From: Chachezhania antarctica
Lineage (GTDB): Bacteria > Pseudomonadota > Alphaproteobacteria > Rhodobacterales > Rhodobacteraceae
DNA length: 64,000 nt
Assembly: GCF_003646465.1 (NCBI RefSeq)
Contig: NZ_QZEX01000013.1
Location: forward strand, 1 to 64,000
Direction of reading: 5' to 3'
This document shows, one piece after another, positions 47,396 through 56,179 of this stretch. The notes beneath the pieces are model-generated. The model was not told the DNA's origin, searched no databases, and was given only the letters and a program-made list of their open reading frames with translations. The stretch's first letter is position 1, and each line of letters starts with the position of its first letter. Both the position numbers and the translations under genes were made by a program.

Positions 47396-49678
47396 ATGAG
47401 CCGTTTTGCAGCCCCGATCGCCGAGCAGATCTGGGACATGAAATACCGCTTCAAGGCGGCCGACGGAACGCCCGAGGACCTGACGGTCGAAGACACGTGG
47501 CGCCGAATCGCCCGCGACCTGGCGCAGGTCGAAAAGGACCCGGACCATTGGGAAGAGGAGTTCTACACCGCGCTGGAAGACTTCAAGTACCTGCCCGCCG
47601 GGCGCATCACCGCCGGAGCCGGCACGGCGCGACGGGTGACGCTGTTCAACTGCTTCGTCATGGGCACGGTCCCCGACAGCATGGCCGGTATCTTCGACAT
47701 GCTGAAGGAAGCCGCGCTGACGATGCAGCAGGGTGGCGGGATCGGCTACGATTTCTCGACCATCCGGCCCAAGGGCGCCGACGTGCTGGGCGTGGCCGCC
47801 GATGCATCGGGACCGCTTTCTTTCATGGATGTCTGGGATGCGATGTGCCGGACGATCATGTCCGCAGGTTCGCGCCGTGGTGCGATGATGGCGACGATGC
47901 GCTGCGATCACCCGGATATCGAGAGCTTCGTCGCCGCCAAGTCCGATGCCGCGCGGCTGCGGATGTTCAACCTGTCTGTCCTCGTGACCGATGACTTCAT
48001 GGACGCCGTCGACAAGGATGCCTCGTGGGATCTGAAATTCGGCGAAAAGGTCTACCACACCGTTCAGGCGCGGGATCTCTGGAACAAGATCATGCGGGCG
48101 ACCTACGATTACGCCGAACCCGGCGTGATTTTCATCGACCGCATCAATGCCGAGAACAACCTGAACTATTGCGAGACGATCGCCGCCACCAACCCGTGCG
48201 GCGAACAGCCCCTGCCGCCCTATGGCGCCTGCCTTCTGGGCTCGATCAACCTTGCCCGGCTGGTGACCGATCCCTTCGGCGACACCGCCTCGGTGGACGA
48301 AGACGCGCTGTCCGAACTCGTCGCCACTGCCGTGCGGATGATGGACAATGTCGTCGACATCTCGAACTTCCCGCTGCCCGAACAAGCGGCCGAGGCGCAG
48401 GCCAAGCGCCGCATCGGGCTGGGCGTCACCGGGCTGGCCGACGCGCTGCTGATGACCGGGCTGGAATACGGCACGGACGAAGCCGCGGCCCAGACGGAAG
48501 CCTGGCTGAAGGCCATCGCGCGGGCGTCGTACCTGGCCTCCGTCGAACTGGCGAAGGAGAAGGGCGCCTTCCCGCTCTTCGATGCGGAGCCCTACCTCGC
48601 CTCCGGCACCATGCAGCGGATGGACGATGACGTGCGCGACGCGATCCGCGAGCATGGTGTGCGCAATGCGCTGGTGACCTCCATCGCGCCGACAGGGACG
48701 ATCAGCCTGTATGCCGGCAACGTGTCGTCGGGGATCGAGCCCGTCTTCGCCTATGCCTACAAGCGCAAGGTGCTGCTGCGCGATGGCGGCCGGACGGAAG
48801 AGGAAGTCGTCGACTACGCCGTCCAGATGTGGCGCGACCGTATGGGCGATGCCCCGTTCCCGGACTATTTCGTCAACGCCCAGACGCTGAGCCCCAAGGC
48901 CCATGTGAAGATGCAGGCGGCAGCGCAGAAATGGGTCGATTCGTCGATCTCGAAGACGATCAACTGCCCGGAAGACATCTCGTTCGAGGAGTTCAAGGAC
49001 GTCTACCTTGAGGCCTGGGCCACCGGCTGCAAGGGCTGCACCACCTACCGCCCGAACGAAGTCACGGGCAGCGTGCTGAGCGTCAGCGAAGCCAAGCCGC
49101 AGGAAGAACAGACCACGGCCGCCGAACAGAACGCCGAAGCGGGGGGAGAGGTCGTCTACATGTCCGACCCGCTCGACCGCCCGAAGGGGCTGGAGGGCCG
49201 GACCTACAAGCTGAAATGGCCCGACAGCCCGCACGCGATCTACCTGACCGTGAACGACATCGTCATAAACGGCCACCGCCGCCCGTTCGAGGTGTTCATC
49301 AACTCGAAGAACATGGAGCATTTCGCCTGGACCGTCGCGCTGACGCGGATGATCTCGGCCGTGTTCCGGCGCGGGGGGGATGTGTCCTTCGTGGTCGAGG
49401 AACTGAAAGCCGTCTTCGACCCGCGCGGCGGCTTCTGGATGGAGGGTAAGTACATCCCGTCGATCCTCGCGGCCATCGGCGGCGCAATCGAACAGCACTT
49501 GATCTCGACCGGGTTCATCGAAACCGAAGGCTCGGGCCTGAAAATGGATCCGACGATGCAGATGGGAAGCGGCACAAAGCCCACGGCAAAAGCCTGCCCA
49601 AGCTGCGGCGAATTCGAGATGCGGATGCTGGAAGGCTGCATGACCTGCGCAAGTTGCGGCCATTCGAAATGTGCCTGA
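47396..49678 (+). CDS. nrdJ: Adenosylcobalamin-dependent ribonucleotide reductase (class II)
   Basis: This 760-aa enzyme makes deoxyribonucleotides using coenzyme B12 as radical source. Visible are the substrate-site Cys86 (LFNCFVMG), the finger-loop motif NPCGEQ (Asn266, Cys268, Glu270) and a C-terminal Cys-rich tail (CPSCGEFEMRMLEGCMTC) that should hold the redox pair and zinc. The start at 47396 (MSRFAAPIAEQIW) is chosen over upstream in-frame codons. No B12 riboswitch or NrdR box is evident upstream. Confidence 0.95.
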   Translation: MSRFAAPIAEQIWDMKYRFKAADGTPEDLTVEDTWRRIARDLAQVEKDPDHWEEEFYTALEDFKYLPAGRITAGAGTARRVTLFNCFVMGTVPDSMAGIFDMLKEAALTMQQGGGIGYDFSTIRPKGADVLGVAADASGPLSFMDVWDAMCRTIMSAGSRRGAMMATMRCDHPDIESFVAAKSDAARLRMFNLSVLVTDDFMDAVDKDASWDLKFGEKVYHTVQARDLWNKIMRATYDYAEPGVIFIDRINAENNLNYCETIAATNPCGEQPLPPYGACLLGSINLARLVTDPFGDTASVDEDALSELVATAVRMMDNVVDISNFPLPEQAAEAQAKRRIGLGVTGLADALLMTGLEYGTDEAAAQTEAWLKAIARASYLASVELAKEKGAFPLFDAEPYLASGTMQRMDDDVRDAIREHGVRNALVTSIAPTGTISLYAGNVSSGIEPVFAYAYKRKVLLRDGGRTEEEVVDYAVQMWRDRMGDAPFPDYFVNAQTLSPKAHVKMQAAAQKWVDSSISKTINCPEDISFEEFKDVYLEAWATGCKGCTTYRPNEVTGSVLSVSEAKPQEEQTTAAEQNAEAGGEVVYMSDPLDRPKGLEGRTYKLKWPDSPHAIYLTVNDIVINGHRRPFEVFINSKNMEHFAWTVALTRMISAVFRRGGDVSFVVEELKAVFDPRGGFWMEGKYIPSILAAIGGAIEQHLISTGFIETEGSGLKMDPTMQMGSGTKPTAKACPSCGEFEMRMLEGCMTCASCGHSKCA

Positions 49679-49807
49679 TCGGTATTTACCGGGAGACTTG
49701 AGGAGTCTGCGCTGATTTGGGTGTTTGCTGCGATTTGGATTCACGTTATGGTGGATCCGAGCGCGGTTGATAGGGCACCCGGCGCGGTATCTTAACAAGG
49801 TCTCGTC

Positions 49808-50599
49808 ATGAACGTCCTTCGAACCCTTGCAATGGCTTCAGGGATTGTGTGCGCGCTGCCAGCCGTGGCGCGGGCCGATACGGATCTGGCCAAACAGCTT
49901 CAGAACCCTGTTGCCTCGCTCATCAGCGTGCCGTTCCAGCTGAACTACGACCAGGGCATCGGTGCGTCTGGCGATGGCAACAAGTACACGATGAACCTGC
50001 AGCCGGTGGTTCCGATTTCGCTGTCGCCCAGCCTGAACCTGATTTCACGGACGATCATTCCGCTGGCAGTCCAGAATGACGTGACGCCGGGCACGACGCA
50101 GTCGGGTGTCGGCGACGTGCTGCAATCGTTCTTCTTCTCGCCCAAGGAACCCACCGCCGGGGGCCTGATCTGGGGGGTTGGGCCGGCCTTCCTGCTGCCG
50201 TCGAACCAGACCGGCCTGTCCGCCGACCAGTTCGCCGCTGGCGTCACCGGCGTGGCGTTGAAGCAGTCGGGGCCCTGGACCTATGGCATACTGGCCAACC
50301 AGCTTTGGGATGTGGGCGGCGGGGCCGGCGCGACCGAGATCAACGCGACCTACGTCCAGCCGTTCCTGAGCTATACCACGGCCAAGTCCGTCAGCTTCAC
50401 GCTGAATTCGGAATCCACCTTCGATCATGTCGCCGGGACCCAGCAGGTGCCGGTCAACTTCATGGTCTCGAAGGTGACGAAGATCGGCAGCCAGCCCGTC
50501 AGCATCGGCGGCGGCGCGCGATATTACGCGGATTCGACGCCCAACGGCCCGGACGGCTGGGGCGCGCGGTTTATCGTGACGTTCCTGTACCCGAAATAG
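49808..50599 (+). CDS. Outer-membrane beta-barrel-like transporter protein
   Basis: This 263-aa protein has a signal peptide (about 1-23) and then alternating polar/nonpolar strands, ending with an aromatic-rich strand (ARFIVTFLYPK), as in outer-membrane barrels. The mature start (LAKQLQNPVASLISVPFQLNYDQG) matches a family often labelled transporter or neuromedin-U-like in databases. The substrate is unknown. The gene stands alone. Confidence 0.72.
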   Translation: MNVLRTLAMASGIVCALPAVARADTDLAKQLQNPVASLISVPFQLNYDQGIGASGDGNKYTMNLQPVVPISLSPSLNLISRTIIPLAVQNDVTPGTTQSGVGDVLQSFFFSPKEPTAGGLIWGVGPAFLLPSNQTGLSADQFAAGVTGVALKQSGPWTYGILANQLWDVGGGAGATEINATYVQPFLSYTTAKSVSFTLNSESTFDHVAGTQQVPVNFMVSKVTKIGSQPVSIGGGARYYADSTPNGPDGWGARFIVTFLYPK

Positions 50600-50792
50600 G
50601 CCCGGAATCATTTGTCTTGACCGACGTGCAGGCTGCGCCTATTGCCCCGCAAAGGTGCCGGGCACCTGCCGCCTGCAGACTTAGGTCACGGTGAAGCCTG
50701 GAGAATTCGACGTCCCTCGCCCTCGAAGCAATTCGTTGGTGGGCAATGCAGGCCCCCATCAGTCGCGAATTGCCTTACCCGAGGAGTGAAGG

Positions 50793-52190
50793 ATGTCTGT
50801 TCCGGACACCCAGGATAACCGCTTGCTGACCGCCCCCGTGGCGCGTGTATTCATGGCGCAGGCCGTGCCCTTGGTGCTGGTCATGCTGATGAGCGGATTG
50901 CAAAACATCGTCGACGCGATGTTTCTTGGCCATTTCATAGGCACCGACGCGCTGGCCGCCGTCAGTGTCATTTTCCCTGTTCTCATGACGATCATCGCGC
51001 TGTCGGTGCTGGTCAGCGGCGGCATGTCGAGCCTTCTGGCCCGTCACCTTGGCGCAAGCGACGATGCGGCGGCGGGCGCGGTCTTTGCCGGCGCGCACGG
51101 GCTGGCGCTGTGCATCGCACTGATCCTGAACCTGGCCTTCGCCGTGTTCGGCAGCATGGGCATCAGCCACTTGTCAGGCGGTCAGGCCGGTATCGCGGAA
51201 ATGGCGCGCACCTACCTTGCGATCACCATTCTGGCAACGCCGGTGCAGTTCCTGCTGGGCCTGCACGGTGACGCCTGGCGCAACGAAGGCCGCGCGGGCC
51301 TGATGGCCGTGCTGACGGTGGGCGTGACCCTCGCCAATATCGTGCTGAACTACGTCCTGATCGTGATGCTGGATCTTGGCGTTGCCGGATCGGCCTGGGG
51401 CACGGCGCTGGCGCAGGGGCTTGGCCTTGCGCTGCTTGTAGGCCTGCGGTTGCGGGGTGGCGGTCAGCTTTCGCTAGGGGCTTCGCTGCGGCAATCCTGG
51501 GTCAGGTTCTGGCCGCGGATCCTGTCGCTGGGGGCGCCGGTCAGCCTTGGCTTCTTCGGGATCGGCGTGGTGTCGGCGACGATCGTGGCGACCTTGCCCG
51601 TGGCCGCCGGGGATGCCTTTGCCGAAACCGTGGCGGGCTACGGCGTTGTCACGCGGATCCTGTCCTTCACCTACCTGCCGTTCATGGCCGTCGCGCTGGC
51701 GATGCAGGCGGTTGTCGGCAACAACGTGGGTGCCCGGCTTTATGTCCGGTCGGACGCGGTGCTGCGGCTCGCCGCCGGGGTGGGCTTGATCTACGGGCTG
51801 GGGATGGAGATCCTGCTGATTGGCTTCAGCCCTTGGATCGGGGGCCTGTTTGCCGACGATCCGCGCGTGGTGGCACAGGTGGGCGATATCCTGCGGCCCA
51901 TGGTGTGGCTGTACCCGCTCTCGGGGCCGATCCTTGTCCTGTCGATCTACTTTCAGGCGGTCGGGCAGCCCCTGCGGACGGCGATCCTGTCCCTGTTGAA
52001 GCCGTTCCTGCTCAGCCCCGTTCTGGTGCTGTTCCTGGGCACGCGCTTTGGCACTCCGACGATGTGGTACGCCGCCCCGCTGGCCGAGGCCATTCTGGCG
52101 GTCGTGGCCATCTTCATCGTCGTCGCCAGCCTGAAACAGCGGACGACCGGCCCGGGCTTTGGTCTGGCCAAGCAGGAGGGCATGGCATGA
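50793..52190 (+). CDS. MATE-family efflux transporter
   Basis: This 465-aa protein has twelve membrane helices and the MATE pattern (MSGLQNIVDAMFLGHFIGTDALAAVSV in the first repeat). MATE proteins export cationic drugs or metabolites in exchange for H+ or Na+. GAGGAG precedes the start. Its stop overlaps the start of the Glyoxalase_8 gene (ATGA). Confidence 0.92.
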   Translation: MSVPDTQDNRLLTAPVARVFMAQAVPLVLVMLMSGLQNIVDAMFLGHFIGTDALAAVSVIFPVLMTIIALSVLVSGGMSSLLARHLGASDDAAAGAVFAGAHGLALCIALILNLAFAVFGSMGISHLSGGQAGIAEMARTYLAITILATPVQFLLGLHGDAWRNEGRAGLMAVLTVGVTLANIVLNYVLIVMLDLGVAGSAWGTALAQGLGLALLVGLRLRGGGQLSLGASLRQSWVRFWPRILSLGAPVSLGFFGIGVVSATIVATLPVAAGDAFAETVAGYGVVTRILSFTYLPFMAVALAMQAVVGNNVGARLYVRSDAVLRLAAGVGLIYGLGMEILLIGFSPWIGGLFADDPRVVAQVGDILRPMVWLYPLSGPILVLSIYFQAVGQPLRTAILSLLKPFLLSPVLVLFLGTRFGTPTMWYAAPLAEAILAVVAIFIVVASLKQRTTGPGFGLAKQEGMA

Positions 52191-52621
52191 GCATCGAGAC
52201 ACTGGGCGATGCCAAGGCGCAGGCGAAAGCCCTGCGTGTGGCGCTGGGGGAGAACGGGACCGTGATCAGCCATGCGCAAGCGCTGGAACTCGTCGCCCGC
52301 CAGAACGGCGCGAAGGACTGGAACGTGCTTCATGCGCGGCTGGCGGCGGTGGAGCCCGAGACCTTCGGCCTTGGGCAGGAGGTGCGCGGGTCGTACCTCG
52401 GACAGGCCTTCACGGGACGGATCATCGCGCTGGCTCGGCCGGCCGGGCAGTTCCGCCTGACGATCCAGTTCGACACGCCGGTGGATACGGTGCGGTTCGA
52501 AGGTTTTTCGAACCTCCGCCGTCGCGTCAGCGGGACCGTCGGCCCGGACGGGCGATCCGTGCGCAAGACGTCGGACGGTGTGCCCCAGCTGATCGTGGAA
52601 ATCCCGCAACGCCCCGGTTAA
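52187..52621 (+). CDS. Glyoxalase_8-type protein
   Basis: This 144-aa protein begins IETLGDAKAQAKALRVALGENGTVISHAQALELVARQNGAKDWNVLHARL, a domain found at the N-terminus of glyoxalase superfamily proteins (Glyoxalase_8); residues 60-144 form a second part rich in beta strands. No catalytic assignment is possible. The 4-bp overlap with the MATE gene indicates co-translation. Confidence 0.7.
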   Translation: MSIETLGDAKAQAKALRVALGENGTVISHAQALELVARQNGAKDWNVLHARLAAVEPETFGLGQEVRGSYLGQAFTGRIIALARPAGQFRLTIQFDTPVDTVRFEGFSNLRRRVSGTVGPDGRSVRKTSDGVPQLIVEIPQRPG

Positions 52622-53103
52622 CCCCGGGGCGCCTGCTTCTCGGTCGAGAACGGCTCGATGTCTTCCAGCAGCTTTTCCAGCCCGGTTTCCAGCTGCTCGA
52701 AGGCGTCGCCCAGCCGCGCTTCCAGCGCTTCCTGGTGGGCGCGGGCGATGGGCAGAAGTTCCGCCATCATCAGCCGCCCCTTTGCCGTCAGCGCCAGATC
52801 CACCAGCCGCCGGTCGGTCTGATGGGCGCGCTTTTCGATCAGCCCGGCTTCTTCCAGCCGCTTGGCAGCGCGCGAGACCTCGTATTTCTCCATCGCCACC
52901 CGTGCCTCGATATCGCGGACGGAAACGTTGCCCGCATAGGCCAGATGCACCAGCACCCGCCATTCCGGGATCGAGATGCCGAAGCGTGACCGGTACTGTT
53001 TCGCCAATGCCTCGCTCGTGCGCTTGGCGGCGACGGCCAGACGGTAGGGCGTGAAGCCCAAGAGGTCGAACTCGGGCAGGGGAGGGGGGCTTTGGTCGGT
53101 CAT
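52618..53103 (-). CDS. MarR-family transcriptional regulator
   Basis: This 161-aa winged-helix regulator has the MarR helix-turn-helix (VSVRDIEARVAMEKYEVSRAAKRLEEAGLI) and wing (QTDRRLVDLALTAKG). It is divergent from hmgA and probably represses that operon until an aromatic acid binds. The start at 53103 (MTDQSPP) is preferred to a codon four residues upstream. Its end converges on the Glyoxalase_8 gene with a 4-bp overlap. Confidence 0.88.
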   Translation of the reverse strand: MTDQSPPPLPEFDLLGFTPYRLAVAAKRTSEALAKQYRSRFGISIPEWRVLVHLAYAGNVSVRDIEARVAMEKYEVSRAAKRLEEAGLIEKRAHQTDRRLVDLALTAKGRLMMAELLPIARAHQEALEARLGDAFEQLETGLEKLLEDIEPFSTEKQAPRG

Positions 53104-53138
53104 GCTGCGCCCCATCTCACCCGCAGGCCCGTGTCAGT

Positions 53139-53174
53139 TCAAGCGATTTCATTGCATCCGCTATGAAATCTTGA
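53139..53174. promoter_or_regulatory. Candidate MarR operator between the regulator and hmgA
   Basis: ATTTCAT (53146-53152) and ATGAAAT (53163-53169) are perfect inverted arms with a 10-bp spacer, extended by TCAAG and CTTGA. A second small palindrome, ATTGCAAT, lies at 53178-53185 in an AT-rich stretch. The location between divergent genes fits autoregulation and control of hmgA. Confidence 0.55.
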
Positions 53175-53258
53175 CATCATTGCAATTGCTACATTTATAT
53201 TTGAATAGCGAATCCGCGGTGCATCAATGCTGCGCGCGCCAATCCGGGAGGATCAGCG

Positions 53259-54614
53259 ATGACGAAACATGAACTGCCCCAGGGCATGGTCCGCGCCGCC
53301 GGCGGGACTGGCGTGAACGAAGGCTACATGCCGGGCTGGGCCAACGATTTCGAAACCGAAGCGCTGCCCGATGCGCTGCCGCAGGGCATGAATTCGCCCC
53401 AGAAGTGCAATTACGGCCTTTATGGCGAACAACTGTCCGGCACTGCCTTCACCGCCAACCCGCCGGAGCGGACGTGGACCTATCGCATCCGGCCATCCGT
53501 CAAGCATTCGGCCCGCTACACGAAGATCGATCTGCCCTACTGGAAATCGGCGCCGAACGTCGATCCGGACGTGACCAGCCTGGGCCAGTACCGCTGGGAC
53601 CCGGTGCCGCCGTCGGAGGATGCGCTGACGTGGCTCACGGGCATGCGCACGATGACGACCGCCGGCGACGTGAACACACAGGTCGGGATGGCCGCGCACA
53701 TCTACCTTGTGAATACGTCGATGCAGGACGAATATTTCTACTCGGCCGACAGCGAATTGCTGGTCGTCCCGCAGGAAGGCCGGCTGCGCTTTGCCACCGA
53801 ACTGGGCATCATCGACGTGGAACCGAAGGAGATCGCGATCCTGCCCCGCGGCCTCGTCTACCGCGTCGAGGTTCTGGAAGGCCCGTGCCGCGGGTTCGTG
53901 TGCGAGAACTACGGCCAGAAGTTCGAGCTTCCTGGCCGCGGGCCCATCGGCGCCAACTGCCTTGCCAATCCGCGCGACTTCAAGGCGCCGGTGGCGGCGT
54001 TCGAGGATCGCGAGGTCCCGTCGACCCTGACCATCAAGTGGTGCGGCCAGTTTCACGAGACGAAGATCCCGCAAAGCCCGCTGGATGTCGTGGCGTGGCA
54101 CGGCAATTACGCGCCCTACAAGTACGACCTGCGGAACTACTGCCCCGTCGGCGCGATCCTCTTCGATCACCCCGATCCGTCGATATTCACCGTGCTGACC
54201 GCGCCGTCGGGCGTGCCGGGCACGGCGAACATCGATTTCGTGCTGTTTCGCGAACGCTGGCTGGTGGCCGAAGATACCTTCCGCCCGCCGTGGTACCACA
54301 AGAACATCATGTCCGAGCTGATGGGCAACATCTACGGCCAGTACGATGCCAAGCCGCATGGCTTCGTCCCCGGCGGCATGAGCCTGCACAACATGATGCT
54401 GCCGCATGGCCCGGACCGCGACGCGTTCGAGAAGGCATCGAACGCCAACCTCGGGCCGGACAAGCTGGAGAACACGATGTCCTTCATGTTCGAAACCCGC
54501 TTCCCGCAGCACCTGACCGCCTTCGCGGGCAAGGAAGCACCGCTGCAGGACAATTACATCGACTGCTGGGACAGTCTTGAGAAGAAATTCGACGGCAAGC
54601 CCGGCAAGAAATAG
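53259..54614 (+). CDS. hmgA: Homogentisate 1,2-dioxygenase
   Basis: This 451-aa Fe(II) enzyme opens the ring of homogentisate to give maleylacetoacetate, the central step of tyrosine, phenylalanine and 3-hydroxyphenylacetate breakdown. Typical segments are [17 protein letters not shown]-like [40 protein letters not shown] near the metal site, and [15 protein letters not shown] with the conserved His. Length is normal. It starts a five-gene co-oriented run. Confidence 0.96.
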   Translation: MTKHELPQGMVRAAGGTGVNEGYMPGWANDFETEALPDALPQGMNSPQKCNYGLYGEQLSGTAFTANPPERTWTYRIRPSVKHSARYTKIDLPYWKSAPNVDPDVTSLGQYRWDPVPPSEDALTWLTGMRTMTTAGDVNTQVGMAAHIYLVNTSMQDEYFYSADSELLVVPQEGRLRFATELGIIDVEPKEIAILPRGLVYRVEVLEGPCRGFVCENYGQKFELPGRGPIGANCLANPRDFKAPVAAFEDREVPSTLTIKWCGQFHETKIPQSPLDVVAWHGNYAPYKYDLRNYCPVGAILFDHPDPSIFTVLTAPSGVPGTANIDFVLFRERWLVAEDTFRPPWYHKNIMSELMGNIYGQYDAKPHGFVPGGMSLHNMMLPHGPDRDAFEKASNANLGPDKLENTMSFMFETRFPQHLTAFAGKEAPLQDNYIDCWDSLEKKFDGKPGKK

Positions 54615-54689
54615 GGCGCACCCGCGTCTGACGGTCCCGGCAGTTCGGCCGGGGCCAACCCATTCACGACAGAACGACAGGACCTGACG

Positions 54690-55640
54690 ATGGCCAAGGC
54701 ATTCGCGTCGCAAGGCGACATGAGCGAGAAGAACATCTCCTTCACCGAAGTGGGCGAAGGGCTTTACGCCTTCACCGCCGAAGGCGATCCGAACACGGGC
54801 GTGATCATCGGCGACGACAGCGTGATGATCGTCGAGGCGCAGGCCACCCCGCGGCTGGCCCGCAAGGTGATGGAATGCGTGCGCTCGGTCACCGACAAGC
54901 CGATCAGCCACCTTGTGATGACGCATTACCACGCCGTCCGCGTGCTGGGCGCCTCGGCCTACGGTGCGCGAGAGGTCATCATGTCCGACGTCGCCCGCGC
55001 CATGGTCGCCGAACGCGGGCAGGAGGACTGGGACAGCGAATTCGGCCGTTTCCCGCGCCTGTTCGAAGGGCACGAGGAAATCCCCGGCCTGACATGGCCC
55101 ACCACCACCTTCAGCGACCGGATGACCGTCTATCTTGGCAACCGGCGGGTCGATATCGAATGCGTGGGCCGCGCCCATACCGCCGGTGACGCGGTGATCT
55201 GGGTGCCGGATCAGGAAGTGCTGTTTACCGGGGACATCGTCGAATACCATTCCGCCTGCTATTGCGGCGACGGTCATTTCAACGATTGGCCCGATACGCT
55301 GGACGCCGTCGCCAGTTTCGAACCCCGCGCGATTGCGCCGGGCCGGGGCGATGCGCTGGTGGGCACCGAAATGGTGACAGCGGCGATCGAGAACACCAAG
55401 GATTTCGTCCGCTCCACCTACAAGCCGGTGGAGAAGGTCGTGGCCCGCGGCGGGTCGCTGAAAGAGGCATGGGACGCGGTGCGCGCCGCATGCGACCCGA
55501 AATTCGCCGACTACGCGATCTACGAACACTGCCTGCCCTTCAACGTCGCCCGCGCCTATGACGAGGCCCGCGGGATCGACACGCCGCGCGTCTGGACGGC
55601 GGAACGCGATCAGGCCATGTGGGCGGACCTGCAGGGATGA
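54690..55640 (+). CDS. MBL-fold metallohydrolase with altered metal motif
   Basis: This 316-aa metallo-beta-lactamase-fold protein has the first two His (THYHAVR, His79 and His81), a later His in GRAHTAGD (His163) and Asp182 in FTGDIVE. The usual HxHxDH has become HxHxVR, so the second metal site lacks its Asp and His. A hydrolase or lactonase role in the homogentisate branch is possible. It overlaps the DinB gene by 4 bp. Confidence 0.8.
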   Translation: MAKAFASQGDMSEKNISFTEVGEGLYAFTAEGDPNTGVIIGDDSVMIVEAQATPRLARKVMECVRSVTDKPISHLVMTHYHAVRVLGASAYGAREVIMSDVARAMVAERGQEDWDSEFGRFPRLFEGHEEIPGLTWPTTTFSDRMTVYLGNRRVDIECVGRAHTAGDAVIWVPDQEVLFTGDIVEYHSACYCGDGHFNDWPDTLDAVASFEPRAIAPGRGDALVGTEMVTAAIENTKDFVRSTYKPVEKVVARGGSLKEAWDAVRAACDPKFADYAIYEHCLPFNVARAYDEARGIDTPRVWTAERDQAMWADLQG

Positions 55641-56161
55641 GTGCTGCGGCGCCTTTCGTGACCATGGCGCGGAACAACGCCTGGGCCAACGAGGTGCTGC
55701 ATGGTGCAGTGGCGGGGATGGATGAAGCGAGATTCACCGCCCCGCGCCCCGGCTTCTTTCCGTCGCTGGCGGCGACCCTGAACCACATCCTTCTGGTCGA
55801 CCGGTTCTACCTGGCCGCGCTGGAAGGGCAGGGGGTGCCCTATGCCGATATCGACGCGCCCGACATCACCGAACCGGGCGCGCTGTACGCTGCACAACGG
55901 GCCTGTGACACGCGCCTCATCGCGTTCTGCGAAGGGCTGTCGGAAGGGGCATTGTCGGAAACCCGCGACACCAGGCGGGTGGACGGTCCGGTGCCGGAAC
56001 GGGTGGATGCGCTGCTGCTGCACCTTTTCCAGCATCAGGTTCACCATCGCGGGCAGGCCCATGTGCAGGTGCAGGACGCAGGGCTGTCGCCACCGCAGCT
56101 CGACGATTTTCATCTGGAGTATGGCCGCGTCGCATCGGCTCGCGCGTGGCTCGACGGCTAG
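55637..56161 (+). CDS. DinB-superfamily protein
   Basis: This 174-aa protein has the four-helix DinB fold pattern: MARNNAWANEVL, a metal-ligand His in LNHILLVDRFY and the HxxxH-type pair in HQVHHRGQAH. DinB proteins include thiol-dependent transferases and isomerases such as maleylpyruvate isomerases. Position between hmgA-MBL and the monooxygenase raises the possibility of maleylacetoacetate isomerisation, which is inference. The start at 55637 sits in the ATGA overlap. Confidence 0.8.
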   Translation: MSAAAPFVTMARNNAWANEVLHGAVAGMDEARFTAPRPGFFPSLAATLNHILLVDRFYLAALEGQGVPYADIDAPDITEPGALYAAQRACDTRLIAFCEGLSEGALSETRDTRRVDGPVPERVDALLLHLFQHQVHHRGQAHVQVQDAGLSPPQLDDFHLEYGRVASARAWLDG

Positions 56162-56179
56162 GCCGTCAGGGGAGGGGAC

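Noticed and set aside
47213-49798. About 860-codon minus-strand open frame antisense to nrdJ
   Set aside because: The class II RNR on the plus strand has all motifs; the antisense frame has none.
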